The notes: generated by a model from the letters alone, not told the origin. A DNA stretch of 64,000 bases from Margaritispora aquatica (GCA_007644065.1 VJWN01000001.1:510340-574339), one strand, 5' to 3'. Shown: positions 1-13,219, counted from the stretch's first letter. Program-made: numbers and translations.

Positions 1-3000
1 GGGAAATTCCACGAGGCGAGCCACTGGACACTTCCAAGATTGAATCCATACGAATGGGAACCACGGTTGCCACAAATGCATTACTGGAACGAAAGGGAGA
101 GAAGATTGCCATGGTAGTAACGAAAGGTTTCAAAGACTGCTTAGAAATTGGAAACCAATCGAGGCCGAAGATTTTCGACCTTGCGATCAGGAAACCAGAT
201 GTTCTCTATGAGGCTGTGGTAGAGATTGACGAGAGAGTTACACTAGAAGACTATGCAGAGGATCCAGAACGAACTAACACTAAAACTGTATCTCGAGATG
301 TGCAAAATGGATCTGGTGATCACGACTTGGTCAGAGGACTCTCCTCGGAAGCAGTACGAATTTTGCAACGACCAAACGAAGAGACAATCCGAGAACAATT
401 ACAGAAAGTATATGACCAAGGAATCAAAAGCATTGCAGTATGTTTGATGCATGGGTATACATTCCCAGACCATGAAGCGTTAGTAGGACGAATAGCAAAC
501 GAAATCGGTTTTAGTCATGTTTCGTTAAGTCACGAACTCATGCCAATGATCAAGCTAGTACCAAGAGCGACCTCAGCCTGTGCTGATGCCTATCTCACAC
601 CAGTTATCAAAAAGTACATTGCTGGATTCCAGAAAGGTTTCGAAGGTGGTCTCGGCACACAAGGTGTAAAGGAGGAAGGTGGAGAGAGGGGAGCCAGATT
701 CTCGTTTATGCAAAGTGAAGGAGGTTTGGTCGATGTCGATAAGTTCTCAGGCCTAAAAGCAATTCTGTCAGGTCCTGCTGGAGGCGTGGTTGGATATGCA
801 CTTACGTCATATGATCCTAAGACAAAAACCCCGGTTATTGGCTTTGATATGGGTGGCACAAGTACAGATGTGTCCCGGTATGGATCTGGTCGATATGAGC
901 ATGTCTTCGAAACTACCACAGCAGGTGTGACAATCCAGTCTCCACAACTGGATATCAATACTGTGGCAGCTGGTGGAGGTTCACGTCTGTTTTTCAAGAA
1001 TGGTCTTTTCGTGGTAGGTCCGGAGTCCGCTGGTGCGCATCCAGGACCAGGATGTTACCGAAAGGGAGGTCCTGCAACCGTGACCGATGCGAACCTCTTC
1101 CTCGGTCGACTACTACCTGACTTCTTCCCCAAAATCTTCGGTGAGAATGAGGACGAAGGATTGGATGTCGGGGCTAGTGAAAAGCTTCTCAGAGAGCTCA
1201 CAGAGCAGATTAATAAAGAGAACGGCAAGAATATGAGTCCTGACGAGGTCGCATATGGTTTCCTAATAGTAGCTAATGAAACGATGACACGACCTATTCG
1301 CTCTTTAACCGAGGCCAAAGGTCACGATACCTCAAAACATCGCCTTGCAACCTTCGGTGGGGCTGGCGGGCAACATGCAGTAGCCATTGCAGAAAGTTTG
1401 GGCATTCGTCAAATTTTGGTGCATCGTTACTCATCCGTCCTCTCAGCATACGGTATGGCCTTGGCAGATGTTGTCGATGAGCGTCAGGAACCAGACTCAA
1501 AGGTTTGGAAGGACGAAGGAGAAGCAAAAGATTCATTAAAGAAAAAAATGGCGGAGCTCAAAGAGAAATCGAGTACGTCACTGAAGAATGAAGGATTTGA
1601 TGACGACTCCATAGTTTTCGAGGAGTATTTGAATATGCGATATCGTGGAACCGAATCTGCGCTTATGGTGGTAAAGCCTGAGGAAGAAGATGTACAAAAG
1701 GAATACAACGGCGACGATTGGGCGTTTGGTAAAGCATTCGTGAAACAGCATCAACAGGAGTTTGGGTTTACATTACCGGATCGGGATATCATAGTTGACG
1801 ATGTTCGGATTCGCGGCATTGGTAAAAGCTTTGAGGGATTGGAAAAGACGGTCGATGAGCAGTTGAAAGAATTGAAGCTAAAGGATGTTAAGTCTGGCGA
1901 AAAAGAGTACAAGCGGTCAAAGGTCTACTTCGATGGTAGCCGGCAAGATACTCCTATCTACAAGCTCGAAGACTTGGAAATAGGTGACCGAATTAAGGGA
2001 CCTGCCATCCTTGCAGACGGAACACAAACTATTGTTGTTACTCCAGGTTCCACGGCACTGATCATAGAGACTCATGTTGTCATCAACATTGGCGAGAAGG
2101 CACTCGACGAGTGAGTATTTCCATAGTGTGGCTCGCTTATTTCCAAATTACTAATTCTTTCATAGGGTATCAAAAATGGATACCGAAGAAGTTGATCCTA
2201 TTATGCTTAGCATTTTCGCACATAGATTTATGGCTATTGCGGAGCAAATGGGGAGAGCTTTACAGAAGACTTCAGTCAGTACTAATGTCAAAGAGCGTTT
2301 AGATTATTCATGCGCTCTGTTCGACTCAACGGGAGGCTTGGTGGCAAATGCACCACATTTACCAGTTCATTTAGGTTCTATGTCAACTTGCGTTAAGCGA
2401 CAGGCTGAGATATGGAGTGGAAAACTGGTGAAGGGCGACGTTATTGTCTCCAACCACCCAGAGTTTGGAGGGACTCATCTTCCAGACATCACCGTCATTA
2501 CTCCTGCCTTCAACGAGAAAGGAGACAAGATCCTCTTCTATGTTGCATCAAGGGCACATCATGCTGATATTGGAGGTATTCTTCCAGGTAGTATGCCACC
2601 ACACTCTAGGGAGCTATATCAGGAAGGTGCTGCAATTAAATCAGAGAAGCTGGTCAGCGCAGGCAAGTTCAATGAGGAGCGAATCACAGAACTTCTCTTG
2701 CACGAACCTGCAAAGTACAAAGGATGCAGTGGAACGAGGTGTTTGGCAGATAATATTTCGGATCTCAAAGCTCAAATCTCGAGTAACATGAAGGGCATTA
2801 ACCTCATCTCAACCCTGATCGAAGAGTATGGCGAGGATGTTGTTAACTTCTATATGGTCAACATTCAGAATAATGCTGAGCTCAGTGTCAGGAATTTGCT
2901 GAAGGATGTCAGCAAGAGATTCGAAGGTCAAGACCTTTCGGCTGTCGATTATATGGACGACGGAAGTCCAATCAAGCTCAAAATCACAATCGATGCTGAG

Positions 3001-3963
3001 AAGGGAGAAGCCGTATTCGATTTTGCTGGAACAGGACCTGAAGTTTATGGCAATACCAATGCTCCACAAGCAGTAACTTACAGTGCAATCATCTATTGCC
3101 TTCGTTGTCTCATCTCTGAAGATATACCTCTCAATCAAGGCTGCCTCAAGCCGATCACAGTCCTTATTCCACCAAAATCATTTCTCTCACCATCCGACAA
3201 AGCTGCGGTTGTGGGTGGCAACGTTCTGACATCTCAACGTGTTACAGATGTCATTCTCAAAGCATTCCAAGCTTGCGCTGCTTCACAAGGAGACTGCAAT
3301 AATCTTACATTTGGTTTCGGTGGTAACGTGGAAGGTCAAAAGGACGTCAAAGGTTTCGGCTACTACGAAACGATCGCTGGTGGCAGCGGTGCAGGAAAAA
3401 ACTGGGACGGCACGAATGGAGTACACACACATATGACAAACACACGCATCACCGACGCCGAAGTCTTCGAGCGTCGCTACCCCGTCATCCTACGTGAATT
3501 CTCTCTCCGAGCCGGATCTGGCGGTGAGGGCAAACACCGTGGTGGAGACGGAGTAATCCGCGACATTGAATTCCGCATTCCAGTCCAAGTCTCCATTCTC
3601 TCTGAGCGCCGGGTCTATCATCCGTACGGTCTCGCAGGCGGCGAAGACGCAGCCTGTGGACTCAACATCTGGGTGCGCAAAGTCGAGACTAGCAATGCCG
3701 CACGCTCGGACAAAATGCTCAATGGCTCAGGCGAGAAGATCGAAGATGCCGTGTATGAGGAGCGAAGGATCAATCTTGGGGGTAAGAACACGGCTGCTAT
3801 GCAGGCTGGAGAGAGAATCATCATCTGTACGCCTGGTGGTGGAGGGTGGGGCGAGAAAAGCGAGAGGAATGGGAACGGCAAGCGTGAGCGGAAGGATGAT
3901 CCGAAGCATGCTTGGAGGGGAGGTAGTCATGCGAGTCGTGAGGAGTTGAGCTTGCAGTCTTGA
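1..3963 (+). CDS. 5-oxoprolinase (ATP-hydrolysing), 5' end outside window
   Basis: The product hydrolyses 5-oxo-L-proline to glutamate using ATP, a step of the glutathione (gamma-glutamyl) cycle in the cytosol. Exons are <1-2110 and 2166-3963, with intron 2111-2165 (GTGAGT donor, CTAAT branch, TAG acceptor). The frame is open from base 3, upstream of the first ATG at 54, and reads directly into the conserved stretch [18 protein letters not shown], so the true start lies left of the window. The first exon is the hydantoinase A/oxoprolinase half, with a [13 protein letters not shown] phosphate-binding loop. The second is the hydantoinase B half ([20 protein letters not shown], then the glycine-rich [12 protein letters not shown] near the C-terminus). 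About 1300 residues are visible, close to the size of eukaryotic OXP1/OPLAH. Both halves are intact. Confidence 0.95.
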
Positions 3964-6900
3964 TTGTAAGTCGGTGAGACTGGTGTCTGGTAGGGTGGGT
4001 AGGGGAGACTGTATTATTTGCAGAGGGAGGATTGATACATAGGTAGCTTGCATTGCGATTTGCGTTGTGTTGGGGTTGAGCGATGGACAATAGATAATGG
4101 GATTTTTAGCATAGCATTTTCAGATGCGGTGGTTTCATTGGCGAAATATATGGCATTTTGAGCAGAGAAGCGTATTGACGGATCCTTTCAAGGCAATGAA
4201 TTACAAGATTCAGTAGTGTTTGATATAAAAAGCTTTTCAAAGTACCATATATTCTTGCACAAACCTAAGCAACGATACAGAGACTGCCTATGCTACGTCA
4301 TTTCACACACCAGAATACTCTGAATTGCAAGGAACTGACTTCTGTAGGCGTGCTGAAGTGCATGAGTATACGTTTGAGAGATATACAAGTTGTAGTTTGA
4401 AATGAAGTAAACTCGGCCTGCCATTCCTCGCTTGATCTGAGACGATTGACAGCGAGAACACCACTCTCTACTGCCATTCCCCCACACCTTTGTAGGCTCC
4501 TCGATTCCTTATTCCAAAATCTCCTTTGGTCATGAATCCACCAGGTGGAGGTGCTCAAATCCATTCAATCTCACTGATACCCTTGCAACTGACCGTCAAA
4601 GACATGAGATCTCGTTCTCTTTCTCTCTTCTCATGCTAAAGATATCTCTTCCTCTGATGGCTTTAGATCGGGAATTGTTAGCACGGTGAGAGTGCTTTTA
4701 TGGGAATGCTATAGTTGAGTCTTGATTAGTTGGTGGTGTGAATGCTGCGATAAGCACGAAAAGTAAATTTCGACTCGCACCTACAACTTCCCATAAGGTG
4801 TTGAGCTGTTTAAATGTTTTGTTTTGGTGAACAAAGATTAAAAATAATGCAACAACCTATCAACGATTTCATGTGATGTCGTTGCGAAGCCTAGCTAGTT
4901 TTGAAGTAAGATTTGTGTTTCCGTTTGAGATTTTTTATTTTTTTGGTTAACGAATTGAGATATTGACGCAAACGCTGAACCACGATACCCGCAAGCTGGA
5001 AGTTTTGGTTGAGTTTGGTTTTATTGTTGTCAACAACGTACATTGTGGTTGTAAAGTGCTGTTTGTTGTCGAGTTCGTGAAAACAAAACTGTTCACTGGT
5101 AGGATTGTGACAAATCAAATTGGAGTAGATCAGTTCACTCGTTTATTTCTATCATCTGTCATCTGTCATCTGTCATAGAACAGTGATGAAGTGACGAACC
5201 GGTGTATTTTTTCCATCTGGAAATGTAGGGGCTCATTCAAATCTTAGGGGAGCTTTAGGTCCATTGCTTGTTTTCTTGTGATTTGCAAGGTTTCGAACTT
5301 TGTGTGTTTTTATTTATGTATTCTAGGTTCCAGCCACTGTTTAATTTTCTGGAATTATAATTGGGACTCAAAACACCGAAGCTGAAATTGATAGTTAGGC
5401 AACTGTTTTGCATCGGGAGACTGAGTTTCATTCTGATTACACTCATAGTAACCTGCTATACGTGATTTCATTTCTTTTAGCTGTAGTGGCCTACTGTGTT
5501 GTAAGCATCCTAAAGATATAAAGTAGCCGTTGGGCAACATGAATTCTAACATTATGAATGGACTATCGAGTATTAGTTCCTAAGTCGACTATTTATTTTC
5601 AATTCCTCATGCTATCCAAAATATCAATAATCTCGCCACATCAGAATATCTAAACCATTTATCTGTTATAACAATGAATATAAGAGGAACCTTGGATTGT
5701 AGCAAAAACCGCTCCCAATTCGTTGTTGTCATGCCGCCATGATTGCGTGTTGCTGTCAAGCTATATATTTTTCTGGTTTGAGCTGTCGCTAACGATGTTG
5801 ATGGCATATCAAACTTGACAAGCAGAAATGATGTTCTTTCCAAACGATCAAAATGAAATGAATGGCATAAAGACAACTTGGAGAACACATAAATTTGCCT
5901 GCACAATAAGTATGAATGCTGATTTATCTTCACTAATGTTCCAAAGTGAACCTAGAAGCCATAACTCAGCACCTCATTTCATTGCCAAAATCGCCTTCTC
6001 GTAATCTTTACTTGTTACATCCTCTTAATCCGCACCACTTCTTTTGTAAAGCATTTCAGCAAAATCACTGTCTCTATGCAGTTATTCCAAGCATCGGAGT
6101 ATTGTACCACAGGATCTCAAATTCTCCACTTTCCGACTCACTTACGCGCAGGCCGAATTTCAAACACAACGCCACAACTCAATCCACGACATCACTCCAA
6201 CGAAGAATCATGACCACTCTCTTTGCTGGGATCCTTAGGTATATAATGATCTCGAATGACCCGATTCTGAAGGGAGTCCAAACACGACAAAGAGAAAAAT
6301 GCCATACGACGACGAGTTTTATGTTGTGAATCATTAATATTCGAAAATATCGAAGAATTATTGTGATATGAATTCTCCTCTGCTACTAATCTTGAAGGGT
6401 GGCAGGCTGTCAGGCAGTAGATCATTTAAAATAAGTGCAAATTGCAGTTTAGCAATCATATGAGAGTCGGTTGAATTGTTGCTACCAAGTGTGATTTTGT
6501 TGCCATTCGCCCATTCCTGTTGACTTTTATATCTTTCCGTTTCCGCCCTTCTCATTACAGGCAGTAAAATTGATTCCCGTCATAGCCAACTAACAAAATA
6601 TACATCTGTAGAACCACGCATATACGATCGAACGATATGAGGTGTGTTGGAGAGAAGATATTGCTCTATATATACTGTATTTTAGTGTGAAGTAACTCAG
6701 ACTTCGGCACAGACTCCGACTGAGCTGAAGAATAAAGTTGATGACCTGCGTGAAGAGGAATTTGTCTCGATGTATAAGTGCATGGTGAGACAAAGGCTTG
6801 GATAGGAAGGCAAAAGGAAATAAAGGAACTAGTTACTACAATGCATCATGACGTTTAAGGATACTTGCCCTCGAATGAGTTGAGTTATTGTAAAGAGAAA

Positions 6901-7070
6901 ATGATTGTGTAGATTTGAATCTGACTGAAATGGAAAACAAAATGTTCACTTCACTGGTGGAAAGACAAGGGATAGACATATCGTGAGATCATTTTCAACT
7001 CTACACCTGAACCCTACACTTAAGTTGTCCACTTATCTTACAAACTTATTTCCCTAATACCACATACCCA
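3964..7070. other. Gene-less interval of 3.1 kb
   Basis: Only short ORFs are present and none has recognisable protein features or a convincing splice partner. The interval holds the 3' flank of the oxoprolinase gene and then AT-rich sequence. A small tandem run of ATCTGTC units lies near 5153-5176. I see no RNA gene, transposon end or conserved motif, but a poorly conserved short gene could be hidden here. Confidence 0.4.
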
Positions 7071-8905
7071 CTACACCTCCCTCCGCTTAACATCAGCATT
7101 ATAAAAGCCCTGCACAAACCAAGGCACAGTATGCACCCTCATCTCATGACTCTGTCCCTCCACCAACTTCAAATCATATCTCCTCACCAACGTCGCCAGA
7201 ATAATTCTCATTTCCTTGAGTGCAAATTGCTGACCTATGCAGTTTCTCGAGCCGGCGGAGAAAGGGTAATAGGCTTTGCGATCGACGTCGACGCCTTTGT
7301 AGGGGCCGAGCCAACGCTCAGGGACAAATTGAGCGACATCGGGCCAGATTTTGGGGGATTGCATGGGTTCTTGGACGCAGGCTGATACGAGAGTCTGTAG
7401 ATGAGAATGTATCAGACGGAAGGTCATCTATTTGAGCAGAAAAAGGTGGTGGATGCATGAAAGCTGATAAGTGAACATATGAGACATACCTCGGGTGGGA
7501 TCTCGTAGCCAGCGATTATGGTTGTCTCGGCTGTCCATCTTGGCAGCCCTGTTTGTAGGTCAGTCTCCTGAATCATAATCACACCCGAACATACATACCA
7601 ACTCTAATGATCGGCATCAACCGCATAGTCTCATTGAGCACCGCATTCAAGAACGGTAAATCCTGCGTCTTTGCAAAAGTAATCTCATCATCCATGCTTG
7701 GAAAAGCTTTTTGAAGCTCACTCAATAATGCTTCTAGCTTTTCCATATTATTAACCAGCAATAGGACAGTAGCAGTCAAGGTCGCACTCGATGTATCACT
7801 ACCAGCGATCATGAAGAGTGACATCTCCTCACGCATATGCAGATCCGTGAACGACTCTGGATCAGAATCGTTGGTTTCAATGAACAGTTGCAGAAGATCT
7901 CGCTTTACAGGTACTTTGGCGGACATTTCAGCACGGCGTTTAGCAATGATGTCTGTAATCATGTTGTTGAAGTCTTCATTCATAGAAGAGCGGACAAAGG
8001 GGAGGTATTTGAGGAATGGGAGTTGGCCATCAACTGCTGCGTGTTTGAGACGATCAACAATGGCGTTTTTGACTTTCTGGTCGTTGGAGGTTACCAGGCC
8101 GAAGGAACCACCGAAGGAAGTTGCACTCATCACATCCTAGAAGCAAGTTAGAGAGAAACTTGGGACAGCATGATGGTTGATTTACAAATGTCAGGTTTGA
8201 AAGCACCCGTGAGAAGTCGATAGTTGCATATCCGTCAACCTTTGTGCACTCGAAGTCAAGATGTTCCACAAACACCTTCACACAATCTTGCATTTGTGGT
8301 TCGAGTCCGTTAAGATAGCTGATTGAGAATCCAGGCGAGAGGAGTCTTCGCTGATAATCCTGTTAGCATGACAGACAAAATCGGGGTGAGCTCTAACTAA
8401 CCTTGACTTTGTAGGCCGCCTTGTCTGTCTCAGTGAACAAATTTGATACACCTTTGTAAATTTGTACACCCTCATAAATAGGAGCCTTTTTGAAGTCCTC
8501 CTCGAGCAAGATTCTTGCAATTGCTGCCTTGCCCCCAAATAGAACATCATTGGGACCTATGCCACGACCGAGTTAGTTTGATTCCATCAAAAACCAAGGA
8601 GTTAGATTAGATCTGTTCCACAAAAGAATTCTGGTTGCTTATATTTGTACCGCTTCCTCATCAATAATTCAAAATCACTTACCGATTCTCACAACCTCAC
8701 CATATTTATCGAACAATCCCGAAATGTCGTTCATGGATGTCCCCGTGATATTCTTGATGGCCCAGGGAATACCAGTAAGCTTTGCTACCCATGGCCCTGG
8801 TATTTTAGAGAGCGGTCCAGTGTACGCAAGCTTCAAAAGCAATAGCACTCTTCGCAAGCATTCTGCTGCAAGGATGTAAAGGGCAAGTTGAAAGTAGCTG
8901 TACAT
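7071..8905 (-). CDS. Cytochrome P450 monooxygenase
   Basis: A microsomal haem-thiolate monooxygenase. Six exons on the minus strand: 8905-8683, 8556-8402, 8359-8186, 8136-7599, 7548-7490 and 7394-7071, giving 490 aa, the normal length for the family. I chose the ATG at 8905 because it opens a hydrophobic anchor (LALYILAAECL) followed by the proline hinge KIPGPW; a longer ORF upstream has no P450 features. Other landmarks are the I-helix oxygen-binding motif AGSDTS, the ExxR motif in NETMRL, the PERW motif and the haem loop FSAGSRNCIG with the ligand cysteine near residue 435. The substrate cannot be told from sequence. The next gene, chorismate synthase, is on the same strand about 420 bp upstream, and no other secondary-metabolism gene is adjacent, so it is probably not part of a biosynthetic cluster. 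Confidence 0.93.
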
Positions 8906-9327
8906 GATTACTATCCGAAGAGTATGCTTTGAAAGAAATTTGAAGGCTGTCAAATCAAATAACGAACTGCTGAACAAATTCGGCAGTCCGGTTTGGCATA
9001 GCAGGGAAAGAATTTGAGTTTGGTATTTCAAGTAAGGGAGCAAGGGGAATAGAATTTTTTGAGGTGAAAACAAACATATCAAGAAGTCAAGTAGTAGCGG
9101 ATGAGTATGGCACGGATGTTTCGACAATCAGCGTGCGTGAGGCTGAACTTTCCCACCCAATAAAAGTAGTCAACCCACGTCAGCATGGAGACGATAAGAG
9201 GAAAATGATTGGAAGATGATGGCCCCCCAAGCGAAGAATGTATATGGGTCAAGCCTTGGCAAGTTTGAAACTGACATAAGACGCCATGGGTAAGTTAATA
9301 GCAAACGCTTCGCTCAATTAATTTGAA

Positions 9328-10661
9328 CTACTCTTTTGTAACTCCATTAACTTTTGAGGTGCTATCTCCAGCCATACCTGCTGGGACAGACTTCTTCAAC
9401 GGTGGTAACATACTTCTGGTCACTTGCCTTGATTGTTGGGCCATCAAGGCATCAATGACAACAAGAGCAGCCATAGCCTCGACGATTGGTACAGCTCGAG
9501 GAACCACACATGGATCATGTCGTCCCTTAGCTTCCAAAATACCCTCTCCGTCTCCATCATAGGTCGAGGTATTTTGAGCCTGGCCAATTGTTGCAGCAGG
9601 TTTGAACCCAACACGGAAGTAGATTGGTGCACCATTTGTGATTCCACCCTGAATGCCGCCGGAGTTATTTGTCTTTGTGGTGAGTTTAGGGCGTGGGATA
9701 CCGTTCTTAGATGCACCGGTTTCCAAAGGTGGTAATTCTGGAGCAACTATGAATGGGTCATTGTGTATTGAGCCTGGCACTTCACAACCACCAAAGCCGG
9801 ATCCAACCTCGAAACCTTTTGATGCTGGAATACTCAGCATAGCATGTGCGAGCATTGCCTCCATCTTGTCAAAACAAGGTTCTCCCAGGCCACTTGGTAC
9901 ATTCCTGATTACACAAGTGACTGTACCACCAATACTATCCTGTCTGTCCCTGAAAGCTGCAATCTCCTCTGCCATTCTCTCTGAAGCTGCGGCATCTGGA
10001 CATCTCACTGGTACAAACTCATCGACCTTTTTGCGCGTGATCGTATCAATCAGGGACAGGAAAGCGGGGTTCGTGGAAGGTGAGGGGTGGATTGCGCTAG
10101 GTGGGAACATGTGTACACTGCCAACTGAAGAAACCCAAGCAACAATTTCAATCCCATGGGACAGTCTGAGGTATTTTTCAGCGATTGTGCTTGCTGCCAC
10201 TCGTCCGATGGTTTCTCTTGCAGAACTTCTGCCACCTCCACTGCTCGCTTTCACACCATATTTCTCCAAGTATGTCCAGTCCGCATGAGAAGGCCTAGGG
10301 TAGAGATCCATTGTTGAGTTTCCATAGTCATGAGGACGTTGATCTTTGTTCCGGACAACCATTGCAATGGGAGTTCCAAGAGTAATACCAAACTCTGTGC
10401 CAGACTGGATCTCAACAATATCTTGCTCATTGCGAGGAGTAGTAAGCGCACTTTGACCAGGTCTTCTTCTTGTCATCTGAGGTTGAATGTCGTCTTCTGT
10501 GAGCTCCATTCCTGGGGGCACTCCATCAACGATACACCCCACTGAGCGGCAATGCGACTCTCCATAACTGTGAAATATTAGCAGAGAATCTTGGTTTGTT
10601 TCGCAGTCAATTGGGTAGAACCATACGTGGTAACTTTGAAATATTCTCCAAAGGTCGACAT
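9328..10661 (-). CDS. ARO2: Chorismate synthase
   Basis: Catalyses the last shikimate-pathway step, 5-enolpyruvylshikimate-3-phosphate to chorismate, needing reduced FMN. Exons are 10661-10627 and 10567-9328, giving 424 aa. The first exon encodes [12 protein letters not shown], and the intron join completes the family signature [14 protein letters not shown]. The second signature region is seen as [20 protein letters not shown]. The rest of the FMN/substrate-binding core runs without interruption, including [15 protein letters not shown] and the [14 protein letters not shown] segment. Fungal chorismate synthases usually also carry NAD(P)H:FMN oxidoreductase activity; that is family knowledge, not visible here. 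The gene is divergent from the lipoate ligase gene, and a Gcn4-type core site lies about 100 bp upstream of its ATG. Confidence 0.96.
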
Positions 10662-10762
10662 AATGGCAATTATTGTTGTTTATTTGCAGAATTTGCGGTG
10701 AGAAGGAGGTGAAAAGAATTGTTGAATCGACTGATTTTCAACTTTTGTTTTCTTCAGCCTGA

Positions 10763-10768
10763 TGACTC
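10763..10768 (+). promoter_or_regulatory. Gcn4/CpcA-like core site
   Basis: The core TGACTC sits in ATGACTCT, one base from the ATGACTCAT consensus of the Gcn4/CpcA bZIP activators. It is about 100 bp upstream of the chorismate synthase ATG, within the 244-bp divergent promoter (10662-10905). Aromatic amino acid genes are classic cross-pathway-control targets. A single six-base core can occur by chance, so this is suggestive only. Confidence 0.35.
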
Positions 10769-10905
10769 TATCATTGTATTACACCCCGAGCTCGGACTCT
10801 ACCACAGCCAATGACCGCGGGGTTTGACCTTCAGGGGTCAGGAGGCTAGCCTTCCGGATTCCAAATCCACTTTAAGGTACAGCTTGATATCAACAGCCTC
10901 ACATC

Positions 10906-12442
10906 ATGTCTCCGTCCAGAGGTCTACGCACACTGCTCAACCTCAGAGCAGTAACAACAGCATCACCCAAGTCATACAAGCCATACGCCATACGACGCTA
11001 CTCGGGGTTCGTACGAGCTGCAACCAATCCTGACAATAAGAATCAAATCTACATCTCCAAAAGCAATGATCCATATGTCAATCTCTCCATTGAACACTAT
11101 CTTCTTCAGAAAACTCCGGCAGACTCGACTGTCTTGTTTGTATACATAAATCGAGCATGTGTCATCTTTGGACGGAACCAGAACCCATGGGTAGAATGCA
11201 ATCTAGGCATGGTACGAAACTCTGGTCTGAAGGCAGATCTAGTTCGCAGACGTTCAGGTGGAGGGACGGTATGGCATGATAAAGGCAATGTCAACTACAG
11301 TGTGATATGTCCCACGCCAAACTTCGATCGGGACAAACACGCGGAAATGGTTGTGCAAGCTCTGAAAAAGCTGGGGTTAGAACAAGTCAGGGTCAACGAG
11401 CGACATGATATTGTTTACGACAAAGTAATCGACGTGGAAGCTTCTACCGATGATTTGAAACCCAGTGGGGTAAATGAAGGGGCTCTAACTACGAAAACTT
11501 TCAAGATATCTGGATCTGCATATAAGCTCACAAGGTTGAGGTCTTTGCATCATGGAACTTGTATTGCTTGGACTGGAAACCTCAACGCTTTCTCTAGGTA
11601 CTTAACATCTCCTGCGAAGCCTCTTATTGTTGCCAGAGGTGTAGAGAGTGTTAGCTCCCCCGTCACACATCTGGAGAAGCTGCCGGACGAGGTCGAGAAA
11701 GCAATAGTAAACGAATTCAGCTCAATGTATATCGCTGGTGAGCCTGTCATTGTCTCCGATGCTGAAGCAGAAGTGCCTGAGATTGCAGCTGGCATGAAAG
11801 AACTAAAGGCAAGTCCGAGGTCAAGTTAAAACATTGTTTTCTAATAAAGGTAGTCTGAGGATTGGATTTATAGTCAAACACCACAGTTTACTTTTTCAAC
11901 AGATGAGGCTAAATCCAGCTGGTTGTTGCCCGAAAAGGTATGTCTCGAAATTTCAATCTTGCTATCTGGTATTGACTTTCTATTAGTTCAAAGCAACATT
12001 TACCGCTCGTCATGGAATAATCTCAGACTTTACTCTAGACGATGAGTTTGAAGTCCCAGGAGTGGATTTGAGCTCCCTGGCATCCAAGATTAATGGACGG
12101 AAGCTACACGAAATTACAGATTGGGTTGCGGCATTCGAACAACCACCTGTTACGGAAGCGCAATCCCCGTCAGCATTTTCCTTGGAGAAGGAACCAACTG
12201 AAAACTTGCTACCGCTACAAGAAGCAGGCTTAGCAATGAACAGACTCTTTGGTTGTGGTAATATGATGCTCAAGCAGTATATTCTTGCTTATGGTCTCAA
12301 ATTCCGTGACTTTGTAGAGGCCTACAGCAACGGGCCGTACAATGATAGTGATGCAAAGTTGATCGATGAGTACAAAAAGATCTACAACTTCGAAATGCCA
12401 GGTCGCACAGCAGCACGGATCCATCATGTCGAGAGGGAGTGA
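10906..12442 (+). CDS. Lipoate-protein ligase A-like protein, mitochondrial
   Basis: Attaches lipoate or octanoate to the E2 subunits of mitochondrial ketoacid dehydrogenases and to glycine cleavage H protein (family role; yeast counterpart Lip3). Exons are 10906-11808, 11854-11937 and 11987-12442, giving 480 aa. The first intron has a GC donor (AAG|GCAAGT) and a TAG acceptor after CTAATAA. Without removing it the frame stops after 307 residues; with it the frame runs into the conserved EDWIYSQTPQFTF. The N-terminus is rich in Arg and Ser and lacks acidic residues, as expected of a matrix-targeting peptide. The catalytic domain shows RRSGGGTVWHDKGNVNYS and KISGSAYKLTRLRSLHHGT. The C-terminal third matches the accessory domain of long-form ligases. 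Confidence 0.93.
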
Positions 12443-12880
12443 TGAGGAGAGGAAGATGGAAGACTCTGATTGGGGATGGGAAATAGTTTCAGGGGAGAAA
12501 GGAAACTTTTGTAAGCTTAGGTGGTTATCTTTCCCCTTGAGGAGATATCGAAAGGGGATCTTGTACGATAGATGAGGATGTGATCCATGAATAGGGACGT
12601 AGTGTATAGGTAGGTGACTGATTTGTATAGAATATTATTAGCTTTTCATCCAAAGTTGGGTTTCTAATTCAGCCTGAATATAGCATGTGAAACAACAATC
12701 GGTATGCTGTCAAAGCTCTGTCTCTTTTCTTCCGCGTCAGAGATCTCATACTCTAATATCGATGTTTTGTGCCATTCTTCCACTTTACCTTAACCCTTCG
12801 ATCCTCCACCACAACCTACCTACCGACCTAAGCGACACTCATCCCCGCCTGCACCATAGCCTTGGCTTACCGAGACACGC
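12443..12880. other. Intergenic, 3' flank of the ligase gene
   Basis: Downstream flank of the ligase followed by a pyrimidine-rich stretch (about 12,770-12,860) that resembles a fungal promoter or 5' leader. No motif stands out otherwise. Confidence 0.4.
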
Positions 12881-13219
12881 ATGCCCGCGGCCACCCAGGA
12901 CGCGCAACCCGCACAACCGCAACCGCAACCGCGACGACAACCGCAACCGCAAACGAAACCTCTCCAGGCGAGCTCCAGCGCAGGGCATGGCAACGGCAGG
13001 GTCACCAACCCATCTTTTGCCGATCTGGACGCGAGCACTCGTCTCTTTCGCTTAAAGTGCGAAATGCAACAACATTTTCTGCGCAGGTCTGCAAGCGAGA
13101 AAGTTGCCGTTTGCTCGCGAGATTTGGAATGGTTTGATGGGGATACTTTATGGTCAATCCGACGGGAATGGAAGTGGGTATGCGCGTCACGTGGTGACCC
13201 CGCGATGATTTCCTCGTAG
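12881..13219 (+). CDS. Hypothetical small protein, Gln/Pro-rich N-terminus
   Basis: A 112-aa ORF starting at an ATG after a pyrimidine-rich leader. The first 30 residues are alternating Gln/Pro/Arg low complexity. The rest (SFADLDASTRLFRLKCEM and DLEWFDGDTLWSI) has the mixed composition of a folded segment. A possible intron donor (GTATGC near 13175) lies close to the end, so the true 3' end may differ. The opposite strand also has a long ORF here, which is Arg/Cys-rich and looks like a shadow. I recognise no family. It is convergent with the SCY1-like gene. Confidence 0.35.
   Translation: MPAATQDAQPAQPQPQPRRQPQPQTKPLQASSSAGHGNGRVTNPSFADLDASTRLFRLKCEMQQHFLRRSASEKVAVCSRDLEWFDGDTLWSIRREWKWVCASRGDPAMISS

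Noticed and set aside
5146..5178. Triple ATCTGTC tandem repeat
   Set aside because: Considered as a CRISPR-like or binding-site array; far too short, without spacers, and best seen as a microsatellite.
9653..10288. 211-codon plus-strand ORF
   Set aside because: Lies entirely antisense to the conserved chorismate synthase exon and has no features of its own.
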